NCBI GenBank assembly: GCA_019637815.1
Contig: JAHBUZ010000002.1
Location: 1 to 64,000, forward strand
DNA: 64,000 nucleotides
Direction of reading: 5' to 3'
Source: Chloroflexota bacterium
GTDB lineage: Bacteria > Chloroflexota > Limnocylindria > Limnocylindrales > CSP1-4
Part shown: piece by piece, positions 61,964 to 64,000 of the stretch
Numbering within the stretch: the first letter of the stretch is position 1
Layout of the letters: each line of letters begins with the position of its first letter
Program-made: the position numbers and the translations under genes
The notes under the pieces: generated by a model
What the model was told of the DNA's origin: nothing
The model's database searches: none
Seen by the model: the letters and a program-made list of their open reading frames with translations, nothing else

Positions 61964-63295
61964 TCAGGAGGCGACGACCCACGAGTCGCAGCCCCGGTCG
62001 AAGGCGTCCTGGACCTCCTGGCCTGCGGTCGCCGCGTCGATCTGGCCCTGGACCACGCCCGGGATCACCTGGCCGAGCGTGTTGTACACGTCGGCGCACA
62101 GCACCCGGCGGAACTTGTTGTCACCCGTCGCGAGGGCGTCGATGAGTGGCTGCTGGACGTACGTGTCGAAGTCGGTGCCCTTGGGCGCGGGCGGATGGGC
62201 CACGAACGCCATCGGCTCACCACGCTCGGCGATGCGCGCGTTCTCGTCGCCCGCGGCGAGCCACTTGACGACCTCCCAGGCAGCGTCCTTGTTGGCGGAC
62301 GACCCGACCACGCCGATGCCTGCATCGGTCGCGGCGAGACCCTTCGAACCGGGCATCGGGAAGGTGCCGGCGCGCTCGGCCATGAACGCCGCGCCACCGC
62401 CGGCCTCATCGTTGACGAAGCCGAACCAGGGCGTGCCGGTGAACTGGAAGGCGGTCGCCGCCTGACCCGAGAACAGCTGGCTGAAGAGGGCAGCGTCGAC
62501 GGTCGCCGCGATGGCGCCTTCCTGGGCACACTCACTGTAGAGGCGCGTGATCAGGTCGAAGGCCGCCGTCATGTCGGCGTCAGTGAAGCTCGCCTGGCCG
62601 CGCTGGGCCAGCTCCATCTTGCCGGGCGCGGAGATCTCCACGAACGACTGGTACAGGTCCACGAGGCCCGCCGGATGTCCACCCACCAGGATCGCGGTCT
62701 TGTCCGCAGCCTTGAGCGTGGCGCACGCGGCCATCAGGTCATCGAAGCTGGTCAGTGCCGACGCGTCGAGGCCGGCCGTGGCCCACGCGTCGCGGTCGTA
62801 CAGGAGCCAGCCCAGGAGCTGCACGTTGGTCGGCAGGTAGAGTGCCTGGCCGTCCTTGCCCGCGATCTCGGAGACCAGCTGGAGCTCGTCCATCGAGGCT
62901 CCGCTGAACTGCGACCGCCAGTCAGCGCCCCACTCGGCGACGAGCCGGTCGTCGAGCGGCTCCATGAACTGCCAGTACGGGTTCATGACATCGAAGTCCG
63001 TGAACAGGATGTCGGGGCCCTGTCCGGCGGGCAGGGAGGCCTTGAGCTTCGCGCCCAGCTCGTTCTGCTCGGTCAGCACCAGCTCCGCGTCGATCCCGGT
63101 CTCGGCCTTGAGGCGCGCGACCAGGGTGTCGCTGTCGGTGTCGAAGAAGCCGGCCATCGTGGTCGGCCAGCCCCAGATGGTGACCTTCGGTGATTCCTGG
63201 GCGGTGACCGGCGCGACCGTCGCGACGGCCAGGGTCGCCCCGACGAGCCCGGCTGTGAGCCGCGACCACGTGCGACGGGGAGCGTTCGGCTGCAT
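61964..63295 (-). CDS. extracellular sugar-binding protein (MalE/family 1)
   Basis: A 443-residue family 1 solute-binding protein for oligosaccharides. ATG 63295 follows AAGGAGG. Signal peptide about 1-32, ending VTAQE. Markers: KVTIWGWPTTMAGFFDTDSD, GQGPDILFTDFDVMNPY, GQALYLPTNVQLLGWLLYDR and GSSANKDAAWEVVKWLAAGD. First gene of the importer 4 operon (binding protein, MalF, MalG, glycoside hydrolase, LacI). The ligand is probably a short oligosaccharide that the hydrolase then cleaves. Confidence 0.9.
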   Translation of the reverse strand: MQPNAPRRTWSRLTAGLVGATLAVATVAPVTAQESPKVTIWGWPTTMAGFFDTDSDTLVARLKAETGIDAELVLTEQNELGAKLKASLPAGQGPDILFTDFDVMNPYWQFMEPLDDRLVAEWGADWRSQFSGASMDELQLVSEIAGKDGQALYLPTNVQLLGWLLYDRDAWATAGLDASALTSFDDLMAACATLKAADKTAILVGGHPAGLVDLYQSFVEISAPGKMELAQRGQASFTDADMTAAFDLITRLYSECAQEGAIAATVDAALFSQLFSGQAATAFQFTGTPWFGFVNDEAGGGAAFMAERAGTFPMPGSKGLAATDAGIGVVGSSANKDAAWEVVKWLAAGDENARIAERGEPMAFVAHPPAPKGTDFDTYVQQPLIDALATGDNKFRRVLCADVYNTLGQVIPGVVQGQIDAATAGQEVQDAFDRGCDSWVVAS

Positions 63296-63344
63296 GGCAT
63301 CCTCCTTGGGTGACCCGGACCGCGACCGGGGTATCTCGGCGCGG

Positions 63345-63402
63345 ACCATAGCATCCGGGGACACCGAATCGCAATCTCCGATCACTCATGCAATCGCGTG
63401 CA
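63345..63402 (-). promoter_or_regulatory. promoter of importer 4 with LacI-like inverted repeat
   Basis: On the minus strand: -35 TTGCGA (63369-63374), 18-bp spacer, -10 TATGGT (63345-63350). The imperfect inverted repeat TGCAATCGCGTGCA (63389-63402) is upstream of the -35. It differs from the CTGGAAACG motif. Confidence 0.45.
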
Positions 63403-63446
63403 GGCACGCGTCAGCGCTCCAGCAGGTCGGTCCGTTGACCGGCCAT

Positions 63447-64000
63447 TCAGGGGACGAGGATGCTCCGCAGCACGCGACCGGCGACCAGGTCGTCGAGCGC
63501 TTCGTTCGCTTCGGCAAGGGGTCGGACGCGCTGGACCAGGTGCCGCACATCGAGGGTGCCGGCGCGGTACAGCTCGATGGCATCCCGGATGTCATCCGGC
63601 ACGAACCCCCGTGACCCGAGCACCGCCAGCTCGCGCCAGAAGATCTCCGCGGCACGCACGCTGAACGGCTCGAGCGCGGCCCCGATGAGCACCACCCGTC
63701 CCGCCGGACCGGCCATCGCGATGGCCTGCTCGTCCGCTCGGGCATCGGCGGCGAGCTGGATGACCACCTCGGCACCCAGGCCGCGGGTATGGGCGCGCAC
63801 CGCCGCCACGGGATCGCCGTCCGCAGCAGCCACGACCTCGTCCGCGCCCAGCTGACGCGCCAACGCCTGCTTCGCGGCGGAGCGCGTCACGGCGATCACG
63901 CGCGCCCCGAACGCCTTGCCCAGCTGGACGGCGCTCGATCCCAGCCCACCGACCCCCAGGACGACGAGCGTCTCACCCGCCTGGAGTCGCGCGATGCGCT
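63447..64000 (-). CDS. zinc-type alcohol dehydrogenase family protein, N-terminus beyond window
   Basis: The C-terminal about 184 residues of a medium-chain dehydrogenase/reductase; the gene continues past position 64000. The Rossmann motif is complete (VVLGVGGLGSSAVQLGKAFG from the window edge), then VIAVTRSAAKQALARQLGAD, GLGAEVVIQLAAD and the end NEALDDLVAGRVLRSILVP. The zinc-binding N-terminal domain is not visible, so whether it is a zinc alcohol dehydrogenase or a quinone-reductase-like member cannot be decided. It is on the same strand as importer 4 and ends about 150 bases before that promoter region. Confidence 0.85.
   Translation of the reverse strand, partial: RIARLQAGETLVVLGVGGLGSSAVQLGKAFGARVIAVTRSAAKQALARQLGADEVVAAADGDPVAAVRAHTRGLGAEVVIQLAADARADEQAIAMAGPAGRVVLIGAALEPFSVRAAEIFWRELAVLGSRGFVPDDIRDAIELYRAGTLDVRHLVQRVRPLAEANEALDDLVAGRVLRSILVP

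Noticed and set aside
63389..63402. The TGCAATCGCGTGCA repeat as part of the CTGGAAACG regulon
   Set aside because: The core sequence differs, so it was kept as a separate, weaker operator candidate.

Overview
The window is 64 kb of very GC-rich bacterial chromosome. There is no rRNA or tRNA gene to place it. Purine-rich Shine-Dalgarno sites, frequent GTG starts, signal peptides without lipobox cysteines and a dense set of sugar transporters, SDR dehydrogenases and LacI regulators suggest a non-model soil or freshwater bacterium. Chloroflexota (for example the Limnocylindria) is my best guess, but this is an inference from gene style only.

Most of the window is a catabolic locus for sugars, probably deoxysugars and acidic or plant-type sugars. 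It holds four ABC importers: (1) two paralogous binding proteins sharing one RbsA-type ATPase and one permease (9.7-15.8 kb); (2) binding protein, an ATPase split into two genes, and two permeases (34.7-39.4 kb); (3) permease, binding protein and ATPase followed by an L-rhamnose mutarotase (53.2-57.1 kb); (4) a MalEFG-type system with a glycoside hydrolase and a LacI regulator (57.3-63.3 kb). Around them lie six SDR dehydrogenases, two Gfo/Idh/MocA dehydrogenases, two TIM-barrel isomerase/epimerases, two amidohydrolases, two sugar lactonases (SMP-30 and beta-propeller types), a fucose/arabinose-type isomerase, a tandem mutarotase fusion, an aldo/keto reductase, a fumarase-superfamily lyase and an FAD/Fe-S oxidase of D-lactate/glycolate type. 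Together they suggest uptake, mutarotation, oxidation to a lactone, hydrolysis, and further breakdown of several sugars.

The left end (0.2-8.7 kb) and 18.1-20.5 kb are different: they encode large exported proteins, namely two paralogous transglutaminase-fold proteins that lack the catalytic cysteine and an 1805-residue protein with PPC-like repeats, discoidin-like and two von Willebrand A domains.

A scar at about 25.1-27.6 kb carries a frameshifted unidentified remnant, an intact TetR/VOC gene pair, a frameshifted recombinase tail and the 3' end of an amidohydrolase gene. Next to it, a 62-bp sequence containing the 3' end of a cysteine-rich gene is repeated three times.

Regulation can be read in part. 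A CTGGAAACG-type motif recurs near several transcription units, and two binding-protein genes share an almost identical promoter plus motif. A separate palindrome, TCAACCGATTGA, lies on the promoter of importer 2 and on the divergent promoter of a LacI gene. The most interesting unexplained items are the two-member cysteine-motif family (13.4 and 27.8 kb) and the matching C-terminal cassettes of the cysteine-less transglutaminase-like proteins.
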